Assembly: GCA_008931825.1 (NCBI GenBank)
Contig: QXVZ01017458.1
Coordinates: forward strand, 1 to 20,753
Origin: Phallusia fumigata
Lineage: Eukaryota > Chordata > Ascidiacea > Phlebobranchia > Ascidiidae
Direction of reading: 5' to 3'
DNA: 20,753 nt
A model generated the notes under the pieces. The model did no database searches. It saw only the letters and a program-made list of their open reading frames with translations, and had not been told where the DNA came from. The position numbers and the translations under genes were made by a program. Of the stretch, positions 1-10,741 are shown piece after piece; the stretch's first letter is position 1, and every line of letters starts with the position of its first letter.

Positions 1-558
1 TTTTTGACCTCTGCAATAAACGTTGGTTGTCGGCTGATGAAAAATAAGTTGGTAGAATAAGAGACTGAGTTGGGCAAAGTCAAGTTTGATTGAGGGCTTG
101 AATTTTACTATTTTAACTGCTTAGTTATAGTGTATTCAGGTAAAATTATTTCAAAGGTAAACTTTTCATGTATGCCTTTAAATGCATGCCTGAGACGTAT
201 TGTGTGATAGCTTTGTCAGTTTTGTTGCAATTTATTTTTGTTGTTTGCTTTACTTTTAAGAGTAGGATGTTTTTTAATTTTAAATTTATTTCTTTCAGTG
301 GCACTCCATATAGTCGTGTTAACCAGCATTAACGGTAAACTTTTTCAAACATGTGTGTTACTGTACAGGCCTAAAACGAGTCTGCATATCAAGCATTTAC
401 GTGCAATATGTTGGACAAAACCTTTTTCTTTACCTTTAAATAATTGTCATGGTGAGGTAATAAAGCTCAATGTGAATGATTCAATTACAAGTATAGTGCA
501 AACGTTACTATACTGCATTTCCTTACTGATCAACAAGGGAGCCTAGTAGGCTACTGAC
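1..558. other. No supported gene
   Basis: AT-rich. An open plus-strand stretch (238-546) has no ATG of note, no family match and no convincing splice pair. The minus strand may hold the 3' UTR of the exon candidate at 559-649. Confidence 0.5.
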
Positions 559-649
559 CTGGATCCGCACATAGCCACACAATCTCTTTCTTCTTTTACT
601 GTTGCTGTTCCTTTCGTCCCGGATATTTTCATGCAACCCAAGTTGACAC
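559..649 (-). CDS. Candidate exon of an unidentified Cys-containing protein
   Basis: The acceptor is ctttgtatag and the donor CCAG/GTCAGT. It enters in phase 1 and leaves in phase 2. It encodes VNLGCMKISGTKGTATV and KEERDCVAMCGS. The C...C pair after an acidic run recalls WSC/PAN-type modules, but the spacing is too short to name one. If the donor is skipped the frame stops at 543-545 (TAG), making this a terminal exon, and AATAAA on the minus strand at 285-290 would then serve as its poly(A) signal. Confidence 0.4.
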
Positions 650-1277
650 CTATACAAAGTGTTAATGTTAGTGTACGCAGTGGAACATATTTGTCGTAAG
701 GACCAACATTAAGGTGCTTGTAACTTTCGTGATTTTTACATCTGTCACTACCGACAGTATATTGGAACATACTTGTCGATATCAAGAACAAACAGTTGTG
801 TAAATATTTTTGTAAAAGTGTTTGAACGCTGCCTGAAAGATTTTGCATCATCCTACAACTTTCGCGTCACTGCCGGCATTACAGATTTAAGGCAGGGGTA
901 CTATTACCTACTTTGTTGATGACCGAAAATTTTCAGTAAAATGACAAACGATGTTTAGGCATTACGTTTCATTTTTTCAGTTATCTTTTCTCATGTGCTA
1001 TTACTTAACGGGCATTTTTAACAGTTTATTTGAATAAAATCTTGAAACTCTACAAATGGTGCGAGTATACAAATTTGCAAACAGCTTAAACTGCAAACCA
1101 GAAGTCGCATGATATTCGAATGCCGTCCCTGGCTATTGAGCGGCTAAGTGCGTCATGCTCGCAGGGAGCTTTTCACCTTCAGTGAGTGCACTGTTCCAAT
1201 TTGAGATTGTAACTTGATAATTCGACAGGATCACAGACTCTTTGACAAAATAACAATGCTGAGTAACAATTACTTAC

Positions 1278-1327
1278 TTCCGCAAAACGTCTCCACATTG
1301 TCCAGCGGCGCCAGAGACGTCACCGTG
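1278..1327 (-). CDS. Candidate 50-bp exon upstream of 559-649
   Basis: The acceptor is strong (gtgtctttccgcag) and the donor is GGAA/GTAAGT. Entered in phase 2 it encodes TVTSLAPLDNVETFCG and leaves in phase 1, which fits the entry phase of the exon at 559-649 and forms a Ser codon at the junction. One other frame is also open, so the reading is not certain. No convincing exon is seen further upstream. Confidence 0.35.
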
Positions 1328-4300
1328 CTGCGGAAAGACACATTGAAGTTAAATCGTAACCTTTTGACGCGTTGGTCTCAGCACAATGGCAATTACAGTG
1401 TAATATCAGTTTGCTATTGAAACCGCTAAGTATGCCGGTTAATATATGTGGTCAAGGGTGACGGTTTAACAGCTGTACCTCGGACAAGTTATTGGTAGGT
1501 CTTCGTAACTGCGGGTTGCAACTCTTGGCTGTGTTTCAAACGATTCTCTGCAAAAATGGAAATGGTTACTTTAATAATCACCCGACGAAAAAATTAACAA
1601 TAAAAATTTCGTTTATTACAACCATTTTATATGTTGCACAACAATTATAATTACATAATCGACATGAATTCTGCAGATTTTAGAGTGAAATCCCTGCATT
1701 TCCAAGAAATTCCAAGTCTATAAATGGGCCTCTGCTTTATATGCAAGTATTGGTGTGAATATCGCTTATTTACAAATACATTGTGTTGGGATTTCTAACC
1801 TAAAACTATTTAAGTTTGACCGTTACCCTTGCATTCATTTTTATACAATCATATGAAGTCCTTATAACGTTTATTTATTATGACTTTATACAAGTATTGT
1901 GCCTAAGAACGATATAGGTATACATGACAAAATGCCTAAAAGGTTTGTTGCTTGAGGTGGGAGGGGGGGAGACTTTAAACATTTCCAGTCTTACCCCTGG
2001 GGCTGGTTTCTTTCCAGTACTCTCCACTTGTTATCAGTCCACGAGATTGTGAGCAGAACGCAACCAGCGACCAGCAATCGAAACACATTTTGCCGTAACT
2101 TTAATCTCATCATTGTGTATCAAGACCAACCTACCCGCTGCGCCTTTGTCATTGCAAAAATAGGATGTTGAACATTTCGCAATAACCACCAAAGAATATC
2201 AGTGACCTTGTCTGCAAAACTAGGTGAAAGAAAACTGCAAGTCAAGTCTGGTAGACTTTGGTATAAACTAGTGCATTTTTAATTCCCATTTCAGTTTGAT
2301 TTGGGTAAAGCTATGAACTACTTGTACTACTCCTCATAAACAGTCTTATCTCTTCGATACTCGCTTACATTTGTGATCCTTAAAACAAAAGTTTGCTCAC
2401 CCCTGCTGTAGACAAAGTAACGAAGCCACCCAAAAATTGCCCAAACCAATGCGTGCTTATCTCATTTAGATAACATTTGCTTGTTTGTCATCTATTTTCG
2501 TTTCGTTGCGCTGCTTCTGTCGACTTGGTAAACGATTTTTTATTGTCGTTGCCTGCTTTCCGTTTCTGTTTTAGCAGTTACACAAACACTAGGTTGTGTT
2601 GCTATTTCGGTCTTGGTAATGGATTTTTTTGTTGCAGCAACGTCTACGTTTTTATCTTAAAAGCATCATAGGCCTGGCGGCACGCAGCTACTTCCGGATT
2701 ACCCACTGCATTTATTACTTAGTTACGGTCTAGCTGTAAACTCGTAAAAGTTACCGAAACGTCTATGTCAACAAAATAAAATGGATACAAAATGAAAGTA
2801 CTGACAAGAATGGAGATAAAATGCGACATGGCATGATATATTGCCGATATTACGTCGCTGTTGACCACTTCGTGGACTACTATATTTAAAATAAAAACCT
2901 TGACAGATGTGTTGCAAAACAAGAGTGGTCGAGTTGGTTTTGTCGTTTAAACATCCTCGAAAATGCACCATTCATTTCAAACACAGCGAGTCTAACTGAC
3001 CTCTTACGTTCTCGGTTCTAGTGCTGGCATCAAACAAAGCAATTTCCCAAACAATAAAGTCCTGACCGCACAACCACTCATCTACGGAAACCTGTACTCT
3101 ATGTACGTGGTATATTTAGTACACTTGTGCGTTAATGACCTAACGTAACCCCTAGATCGCCTGTTATTTGACCTCGATCCATTCACGGTCAACTTACGCT
3201 AAACCTTACAACCGATTACAAAAATTCCCTCATTTATATTTGTTGAACCCTGAGTTACGCAGCTGCACTTCAGTATTCGACTAACGACAGCTTGTAAGCC
3301 AAGCAGTTCTTCTTCGCTTCAGTATCAGTTTGTGCACATTGCCCACGGTTTTAAACTGCAAAGTACACAAAAAGCAACAAAAAGGCAAAATTACTTTCAA
3401 CACTACCCACATTTCGGTCTAAATCTTCATCTCTGAAAGCAACTTCAAGTACCAAGTGAAACTCTTGATTTACAAGATTCTGTTTTCTTTTGACCAATAC
3501 CTGAATCAGTTAAAAGCTTGTGCGACAAACCGTGGCGAATTTACGGGCAATCGTGAATCCAGGACGCCTGCAGATCTGGTATTGTTCGCAGCTGAATAGA
3601 GAAATACTAGAGACGCGTATTAAACAGCGACCGACAAATAGCAGGAAACTGTAAAACTATTGTTATGCATAGCGGCAAATCATCTGTTGTTCTATGTATG
3701 TCGACTGTTCCACCATGCAGCCGTCAGCCAGGCGTATTGGAGGTTAGTTTGAGACACCTGGTGCAAAACCTTACAGGTGACATCAATTAGTTTTACGGCG
3801 TTGGTATTTTGAAATATTTTTATTCTTCCCTTGCCAACAAGTGACTACAAATGGAAGTTGAAAGTGTTACACTTACTTTACAACACAAGTCCCGCAAAAT
3901 TACATATTAATTATTAATCTGTTGCCATTGAATCAGTCTGAACTTTCGCGCTATACAATACACCAAATAGTAACAAGCTTTCGGGCGAATATACGATTTC
4001 AGTTACACTCTTCGCACCAGAAATGTCAATACCCTTTGGACCAGATGTTCTCAAAACGGGCGCCAGCGCCAGTGGCACCTGCTGGGTGATAATGACTATG
4101 GATGGGGCGCTGGCTATAATCTAAGGTCGATTCGGGAGGGGTGTGGTTGGAAGAATGGAGGCAAATACCTTAAAAAAAGTTCAGTCGAAATGCAACGTGA
4201 AATTGAGTCGAATTTACATTTTTCTTTTTTTTCATTTCTGCTTGCAGTTTATACCATAACGAATTCATTTTTTTTCGGTTACGGGGGCGATCGCCAATCA

Positions 4301-6580
4301 GTATGCTGTTAGGCGGCTGTACAGAAAAACGTTTGAGAAACACTTTTAGCATGCATCGATCAAATGCTGTCCCCAGGTACCGAATTCATGTGTCCCCTAA
4401 CCTTTTAGGCCTCATAACGTTTCTTTGACGTTGCGCAGCTACTTTCGGCCTGATGATTGATTTACTGCTATTGTGTCGCTATGTTTTCTTTCACCCAGCG
4501 CTAAGTGCTAAACTCAACTCATTTATACTTGGTTGCCGCCGAAGACAGTCATTTACGCTTCACCACACAGTTATTACGTTAGAACCTGCTGTTTTACTTC
4601 AAACTTAATGCGACATTGCGTCATTAGCTTCTGTTGCCGCTTGTGTCATTGATATTCAAAATGAGTTTAAACGTGCACATGGTTTACCTACATATCAGTA
4701 TCAGTGAAAATTTTAAGTGATAAAATTTAAGCAGAAAAAAGATGGAATTGGGCCTAATAAGCAGTCGTGTGTTGAAACCGACAGGGAGCTGAACTGCATA
4801 GCCTTTAATTTTGCTACACATGAATGTTTAAAGGCTGAGTTATTTACCTATGTACATATATATATTAGTCTGCCTATGGTCAGTTTCAGTACTTCAGTTT
4901 ATATTTCTGCGTAAAAGATGCGCCTTAACCAATAAAATGTCAAAGTCACACCCAAAAAAAAAGACTTATTCACAGTTAAAAACAATCTTAAGGTCTGTAT
5001 GTTACACCTTCAACCCCCTAAAGTGAAAAACAATTCGCGTCTAACGCTGTTTACCTGTGGGACTGCAATACGAGCTGTGTGACCCACTTGCCGACTGTTC
5101 AACGCCGTCAACATAACACAGTGTGACGGAAACCTGACAATCTGATTTCCGGTTTAAATACAAGGCTTTGTTGTACAGGCGATTACAGATGTCATGTCAC
5201 AAGTACAGGTGCTACTTTTGCGAGCATTCAGCACGTATTTGGCACTTGATCTGAGCGCCAGGATGTTTCTGAAGTCTAATATTTAACTCGGAATTGATTA
5301 AAAACATAAACGCCGGAGAATTTGTTTATAGTGAATACATATCACGTTGTATTATAAACGTTTCAACAATCGCTGTTGTCGTCACTTCACGTCGACACAT
5401 CATCCATGCCCACGCGATTAATAAACACCTGACTTCTGGTCGCCGGTCTTTTTTTTACCTCCCATGTAACTTGTTTATTCGTAATTCCGTTCAGTTACCC
5501 TACAAAGTCGCTAATTGCGTTACATTTTCCTTTTAGCTTCTTGACATTATGCACTGATGATGACAACAGCAATTGTTGCCATTGCGACGTTTGCGATACA
5601 GTGTATTTACTGTATACAAGTTGTCTGGTAGTAATTGTTTTTTGTTAAGCCGTTCTTCAAGTCCGTATGGTATGTTCCTCACCCTGACTTTGTTACCCTA
5701 TTAGCATTAAGACTTTGCCGTCAACATTTTTGCTATTTTGCATCGGGTTTGCCGATCAGCATGTTTACCTTTCAGTCGAAGCCAAAATGCCTACAAATTT
5801 AGGCTAAAATCAATGTAAAGCGCTGAACGTTTGCCTAGCATCAGTTTTAATAGAAGTATTTAACCTGCCAATGAGATTCGGGCCGTTAAATCATTGATAA
5901 AACGCCTTACAAAGACTAAATAATTGTCTTTACTGCCCACTATTGCCAACATATTTTCCCGCTAGACGGCGCTAAACAGCAATACCTTTCAACAACATCT
6001 TTTTACCAATTGCTATCAGAAAAATAATCTTTCAGTCTTCAAATAAGCTTTCTTGGTGGCAGCCTTACCGAATAAAAGCCCACTTCAGTCTAGGCTACAC
6101 TATTCTACACGAACTGCCTCAAAATTCTGTGAAGCTTTATAACCGTGCCTCAATGGTCAAACTGTCCACCTAAACCTGAACAAAAAAAAACAATAGATAC
6201 CTAAGACAAAAGAAACGCGTACAGCTCGTCGCAAACGTCTATATATCCTTTAATCACAACAACGTAGATCAACACACAGAGAAAAGGTGCCTGCCTGCTA
6301 TACCTTTATTGCCCACTGGTGCATTTCAATGCAATCAACGTGAATAAAAGTTTCGTTTGTGATCTTGATCTTTTGTTGAGGCGTTTTGTGGTGTTGAGCG
6401 AACAAAATAGTTTTGAAAAGCAGATTGAGCCTTGTCAGACAAAGACTTTGGTTGCTTATCTGATATTAGACTGAGGAAAAGTAGTTCCCAGTCTTTTCTG
6501 TTGTATTTCCTTATTGTTTTTTTCGGAACTTTTCATTTCTCCCCCACTAGACAAGACGGGAAGTGAGGTAATACGAAAAG
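1328..6580. other. Long stretch with no supported gene
   Basis: Open frames here stay below about 80 codons, and splice-like pairs enclose stops in all frames or very short segments. A purine-rich run lies near 1954-1971. A related pair of words, cgcagctactt(c/t)cgg, occurs near 2682 and 4435. Intron or intergenic DNA is likely. Confidence 0.5.
4062..4114. repeat. 9-bp inverted repeat
   Basis: gccagcgcc (4062-4070) and ggcgctggc (4106-4114) are exact inverted copies 35 bp apart in a locally GC-rich patch. No gene is attached. Confidence 0.4.
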
Positions 6581-6670
6581 GTTTGAAAGTACTGGTCTAA
6601 AAGAAGTGCTTCACCTGTCATGATTGTCTTGACTAAAAAGTGAAAATTCTTTCCCGTTTGAGAACCACTG
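6581..6670. mobile_element. Two hAT-like terminal sequences, 76 bp apart
   Basis: gtttgaaagtactg ends at 6594 and gtttgagaaccactg ends at 6670. Both read on the minus strand as CAGT..TT(C/T)(T)CAAAC, the form of hAT-family termini. Partner termini with matching target duplications were not found, so the elements are incomplete or nested. The SINE at 6675 starts immediately after. Confidence 0.4.
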
Positions 6671-6674
6671 CTCT

Positions 6675-6960
6675 AACCAAGATGGCCGAGTGGTTAGCGA
6701 AACTGCCTTGCGCACACAAGGTTGCGAGTTCTGATCACATCTCAATCGCTTGTGTTTTCCTGAGCAAGAAATTTGAGCGGCATTGCTCCAAGCCAGAGGA
6801 ACCCGATGGGTTGACCCGGGTTGAGGTCACCAACTTTCTAAAATCGAAAAAATCTAATAAAAATTTGCCAACGGAACTGCAATAAAGAGGTAGCTCGATG
6901 GCGGACTCGTACAGGCGTTGCAAAATGAAACAAACAAACAGACGAAATAAAATGAACAAG
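6675..6960 (+). mobile_element. tRNA-derived SINE
   Basis: It has a near-perfect Pol III A box (TGGCCGAGTGG, 6683-6693) and, about 35 bases on, a degenerate B box (6720-6731). A non-tRNA body follows with TTTTCCTGAGCAAG and GGCATTGCTCC, and then an A-rich tail with CAAACAAACA. The first part resembles a Leu/Ser-type tRNA, but there is no matching acceptor stem. The plus-strand ORF here is incidental. Confidence 0.65.
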
Positions 6961-7164
6961 CAAGAAATAGCCTTGGTGTTGGGATCTACACTATCAGTTT
7001 ATATTCGATCCAAGAACATTCACTTTTTATACTACAAATTACATGCCAAAGTTTGTGCAAGTTACTGTCAAGTGTTTTGCAAGCGACGGTATCATGCAAG
7101 AGAATCCGAACTCGGTATTTTAGCTTTGATATTTTTGACATGATGAATAGGTTGGTGTCATTAC

Positions 7165-7320
7165 CGGTTCACGAATTTGCATCGTAAGTGCAAATGCCGC
7201 GACCGCATGACGGTCTGGTGTGTAGACGTTTGTCATTGCAACTGGCAAAGTTGTATAACTCGGCTTTGTTGGTCTTTTTGTATTAGTTCCACCCAAAACG
7301 TTTAAATCTCTCATAAACAT
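7165..7320 (-). CDS. Possible first exon of an unrecognised gene
   Basis: ATG at 7318-7320 opens 52 codons (MFMRDLNVLGG, KPSYTTLPVAMTNVY, HAVAAFALTMQIREP) up to a possible donor CCG/GTAATG. Without splicing it reaches a stop at 7120. Composition is protein-like, with no low complexity, but there is no homology I recognise and no matching downstream exon before the SINE at 6675-6960. It may equally be part of a 3' UTR. Confidence 0.2.
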
Positions 7321-7848
7321 ATCCAAGTAGTTGCGTGTTCGATTTTTTTATTAAACAACAGAAATATTCGACATTTTTCAGACCATAGGTGCAGTGTCAA
7401 GGTTCTCGAGGTCCAAAATCGTTTAAAAAAACAACAGATTGACGTCTTTTTATGCTTTGTTATTAGAAAAATGCGAAACAAGTTTTAAGGCACTGAATCG
7501 CTCTTATGGGGAAAAAAAACCAACGCAAAGCTTTCAGATATAGTGCACACTTTCTGCTGGCATGTAAGAAAAAATATTTGTGTCAATAGAAAAGTGGTTA
7601 CGGTTGACTGTCAAAGCGCGTTGGTAAACTCGCTCGGTCATCTAATAAACCACTCACTCTGCCAATATCACATTTCAAGAGTGAGGTACAGAAGCAAAAA
7701 AATGTAAAAAACAAGATTTCGAAATTGTTCCAGAATCCAACGCAACCAATCGACAACACGCGGCGTTTCAGCAAACAGCAAGAATTGCATAAAATGTAAG
7801 AAGTGGACAAAAATAAATAGAAATCATACGCGGCAACAATTTGTGGAA

Positions 7849-7925
7849 TCACGTGACTTTGATGACCACGTAGAGCAGCGAAACCATGGCAACGAGGATG
7901 TAAGACATTTTGTGTTTCACGTGAC
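7849..7925 (-). CDS. Terminal exon: hydrophobic tail of Ig-domain protein
   Basis: It enters in phase 1 and continues the frame of the Ig exon through a 229 bp intron. It encodes a short basic spacer, then about 16 hydrophobic residues, then K-V-T and a stop. TCACGTGAC occurs near both ends (around 7850 and 7918). Alternatively the internal ATG (7909-7911 region) opens a free-standing hydrophobic peptide of 19 residues. Confidence 0.5.
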
Positions 7926-8245
7926 CTTCGAAAAAATATGCTGTTTTTTAGATGTCGGAATAATTAGTTGTCTGCTTTGTAGACTTTAAAGCATTATTAG
8001 CTTAAGTTTTTGCGTGGGGAAATGATAAAGGCCTGATTGGGATTAGAACCAACTTTGTGACTTTATTGACACAAAAAATTTTAAATTATACCTATAATAG
8101 ACAATATTTAAACGCACACCGATCAGCATAAATACAGAAGTAACGTAAACTTACCAGATCTGACGTAGAATGACGAGCAGTTTTTCTCTCCTATGCGATT
8201 GAAAGCCACACACGAGTACTTTCCTTCGTCATATTTTGTGAACCT
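7849..8245 (-). CDS. 3' end of an immunoglobulin-superfamily membrane protein (two exons)
   Basis: Exon 8155-8245 (acceptor cttttttcag, donor TCTG/GTAAGT) encodes RFTKYDEGKYSCVAF and NRIGEKNCSSFYVRS. D.G.Y.C.A.N..G is the F-strand/G-strand signature of an I-set Ig domain. It ends in phase 1 and joins exon 7849-7925 (acceptor ttttttcgaag), which encodes GHVKHK, a hydrophobic run (YILVAMVSLLYVVI), KVT and a TGA at 7849-7851. A protein ending in a hydrophobic stretch with almost nothing after it suggests a GPI-anchor signal, as in IgLON-type adhesion proteins, or a bare membrane tail. The first half of this Ig domain, with its first Cys and Trp, was not found between 8246 and 10299. It may lie in the gap marked by N at 8521. 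Confidence 0.7.
8155..8245 (-). CDS. I-set Ig-domain exon (second half of domain)
   Basis: A 91 bp exon with strong splice sites on both sides. It carries D-E-G-K-Y-S-C-V-A-F-N-R-I-G, the conserved Asp, Tyr and Cys of the F strand and the Asn-x-x-Gly turn. It is phase 0 in and phase 1 out. A second Cys (K-N-C-S-S) is unusual in the G strand. Confidence 0.85.
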
Positions 8246-8249
8246 CTGA

Positions 8250-9400
8250 AAAAAGTTTCGAATTCATGGCCAATTGAAAACTTGAATAAACCGCTTTAGA
8301 ATTCTAATTTCCGAATTTGTTTACCAGTGCACACGAGTTTTTAAATACGTTAGATATTAAACTTCTACAAAAACGTGGGGCAAAACGCTTTAACGGGACT
8401 GCAATAGGGCGAGATAGCTGGAATTCGTTATTTGTACAAAACATTAGGGCGTTGTTTCGCTCACCAAGGATTAAAGTTATTGAAAAAGAAAATGATTTAC
8501 CGAAAAGAAAATTGTCCCTGNATACAGTCGTGAAATCGGGTGACATAGTATAAATCATTCAAAATAAACTTTAGTAAACACACAGATAAGTATTCGTAAG
8601 ACACTGTATAATCGGGTCCCATAAGTACAAAAAACACATAATCTTTCATAAGAGTGACTTCTTATGTTTAAGTTTTAATAAGTGATGAAATCCGTACTCT
8701 AAAACCTTTGGAATAAATTATGTCAGCTCCCGATCTTGGAATGAAAATAGACAAGCGTGATGCAATCTGTAATTTGATTGCTGGTGTGATAAACAAGAAC
8801 ATTTCATCACATGCGGGGTCAATTTCATACTCTTTATATTGCACAACACCCGACACTTTGATACATTGCCGGGTGTCGAGAGTTTCCGCTAATTACGTCA
8901 CAATGTAGTCCCTTGCGTGACGCAAAACCACCCACTTCCCGTCACAGGCAAGCGAGAAAACGCCACAAAACAAAAGCGAATGCGTCAATCGCTTTCACAC
9001 AATCAATAACAGGGTGACGGGCCGATATGAGAATCAGGTACATCCCCTCTAAAGTGCACCGTCATTGTGTCAAAGCAAATTTAATAGGTTTTCCAGTAGT
9101 TTCGAATTCAAAGAATCGATTGGCAAGATTCGTTCGGCGAATTAAAACGTAAGAAATGTTGCGTTTAAAATTAGGGCGATGAGGTTCTTTAGAGTCTGTT
9201 TTGAAGTCCGGGCGTGCTGGTTGAAATCGGTGCAGCTGCATCTCAACCGACATAAAAGCACAAAACATTTTTAGAGCCTACGGGCAACGTACAAAACTTT
9301 TTAATGGGATATCAAGTATCAACTCTATTTAAACGGTTCTAGAAACTTTTGTCACGGTTCACTGCGAGAAGATAGGTCCGAACCCGCTGTAACGTAATAC
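8250..9400. other. Intron-like region containing N at 8521
   Basis: Several short open frames on both strands (8304-8558, 8668-8908, 9062-9268) show no family features. The missing half of the Ig domain would be expected on the minus strand here. None of the Trp codons I checked sits in a usable exon. Confidence 0.4.
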
Positions 9401-9410
9401 GTTTCCAGCT

Positions 9411-9610
9411 CAGTTCTTTTTCCTCATTTCTGATCACATCAAATTTTCATTTTCCACAATTTATCAAAATACAATTTATGTATTTTGCTACTTTTTCACA
9501 CTTAAAATAAAACAGTGCAGCATGTGGTATAATTTAAGCTAGCTATTTAACCACCTGCTGCCCTGTTATTATCCACATGTGGGTAATTACCACTATGTTA
9601 AGAACCACTG
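9411..9610. mobile_element. hAT-like non-autonomous element (MITE)
   Basis: It ends in gttaagaaccactg, the reverse of the hAT-type terminus CAGTGGTTCTtAAC, and begins with CAGTTCTTTTTCC. The flanks are ttccagct (9403-9410) and tttcagct (9611-9618), an 8-bp target-site duplication with one mismatch, the usual hAT length. The element is 200 bp with no coding capacity. Confidence 0.5.
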
Positions 9611-9793
9611 TTTCAGCTGCTACGAAGCAAAACTGAATGAGTCAGTTGCGATTAAAGCATACGAAACGTTGCGATATTTGAACAAGTTACTGAAAATGAC
9701 ATTTATATTTACATGCAAACTCATGCAAAATTTACAGCAAACCATAAGGACATATATATTGGACAAAATGTTTAAAATAGCATAGTTTTCAGC

Positions 9794-10035
9794 CTAAAAC
9801 AATTTTGCAGTGATTTTACATACAATACTTTTACCCCAGTTGTGGTTGAAATGTCCATAGTCACTAAGACCTTTCACACATGTAAAGCATGATGGGTGAA
9901 GTGCTGTTATGACTGTTGGTATGTCTGAAATGGTACGTGCGCAGACTGAACTATCGTGTTCGTTGTTTCGTCTGCAGTTGCCCTGAGCAGTTATGCCGCG
10001 ATGTTTCGATGTACAGCTATTTTTAACACTTGTGA
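9794..10035 (-). CDS. Cysteine-rich terminal exon, function unknown
   Basis: The acceptor is gattttttag and the frame enters in phase 1, running 79 codons to a TAG at 9794-9796. It has six cysteines, spaced as SVKNSC, GNC, SSVC, HPSCFTC and SIVC, with NHNWGKSIV near the end. This suggests a secreted, disulfide-rich module, but I do not recognise the family. It lies between the two groups of Ig exons on the same strand, so it could be an alternative last exon of that gene or a separate gene. A GTAAAA donor inside it (after HNW) is possible. Confidence 0.35.
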
Positions 10036-10299
10036 CTAAAAAATCGTAGCGGCACATGTTATGTATATCACGGAAACGAAACAAACACTCTCAATGGTAC
10101 AGACTCTAACTATGAAACTACATTTCACTATAATGTGTAACCTTTGCATTAATCTATTGCCTTTCGGTGTGCCATTATCATTGGTGTCGTTTAGCTCTCA
10201 ACGCCGAAAAACAAGATTGTCAATATCCATACATGTATGCCTGCAATTGGCTTTACGTTTCGAACGCAATCATGGCTTTGGGGGCTTTGGGTCAAATAC

Positions 10300-10429
10300 C
10301 TTTTATCTCCCGACGAGTTGTCGCTTTCATATTGACAAGTTAGTTCAGGGGTCGTTCCTTCTTCGAACTCCTTTGCGAAATGGGTCCTCCCACCTTCAAT
10401 GCTGACTGTCAGTGGATTTCCAACATCAA
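10300..10429 (-). CDS. Probable Ig-like exon (first half of a domain)
   Basis: The acceptor is gtgcttttcag and the donor AAAAG/GTATTT. It enters in phase 1 and ends in phase 2. It encodes DVGNPLTVSIEGG, RTHFAKEFEEGTTPELTCQY and ESDNSSGDK. The pattern P.TV....EG...ELTC resembles the A'-B strands of an Ig domain up to the first Cys, and it carries one N-glycosylation sequon (N-S-S). It is on the same strand as the Ig exon at 8155-8245 and about 2 kb upstream, so it could belong to the same gene. The linking exon (phase 2 in, phase 0 out, with Trp) is not visible. Confidence 0.45.
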
Positions 10430-10640
10430 CTGAAAAGCACACAACGACTGCCTATATCATACCTGATAAAGTCGTAGCTACTTTTAATGACTTTTTAATG
10501 AAAATTCAAACTATAGGCGTCAAAGAATGGACTTGAGTTACAATTATATATACTCGAATGGACCCAAGTGAATGTTCTGAATGATTGAATTGCTATAGGT
10601 TTTGGATATAACCAGGCTGTGTTATAAACAGTTTACTTAC

Positions 10641-10741
10641 CAAACAAAAATAGACAAACTGGAAATAAATAGAGAGACCATTTCGGTTGCTGAACATACA
10701 TACTGGAACAATATTTTTACTTTTGGCAAGCACTACTTGAT
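10641..10741 (-). CDS. Candidate exon upstream of Ig-like exon
   Basis: The acceptor is strong (ctgtttttattttcag) and so is the donor (TTTG/GTAAGTAA). The phase 1 frame is open and encodes QVVLAKSKNIVPVCMFSNRN and GLSIYFQFVYFCL. The first part (S.NIVPVCMF) could be an Ig B strand. It leaves in phase 0, which does not fit the phase 1 entry of 10300-10429; only a weak alternative donor after base 10679 would. Part of this exon is repeated at 11221-11300 in the second copy of the duplicated block. Confidence 0.35.

Noticed and set aside
238-546. Plus-strand ORF of about 100 codons
   Set aside because: It is open from a non-ATG codon, with AT-rich composition, no family features and no matching splice partners.
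559-649. WSC domain
   Set aside because: The spacing from the first Cys to the C...C pair is too short, and the usual aromatic and C-x-C part after it is not seen.
3718-3747. Plus-strand start in good context (ccaccATG) with a donor-like GTTAGT
   Set aside because: It gives only ten codons before a stop, with no downstream exon to match.
6681-6760. Functional tRNA-Leu/Ser gene
   Set aside because: The A box is good, but the B box is broken and no acceptor stem closes; SINE body sequence follows.
8325-8417. Minus-strand exon that would join in phase 0 to the Ig exon at 8155-8245
   Set aside because: Splice sites and phase fit, but the encoded segment lacks the Trp and strand pattern of the missing half of an I-set domain.
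8304-8558. Overlapping open frames on both strands across N 8521
   Set aside because: Neither shows a recognisable motif; the frames depend on an unknown base, and coding is unlikely on both strands.
9794-10035. IL-17-type cysteine knot
   Set aside because: The I-P-T-V-I...C..C stretch is suggestive at first, but the Cys spacing is wrong and the Trp/Tyr segment before it is missing.
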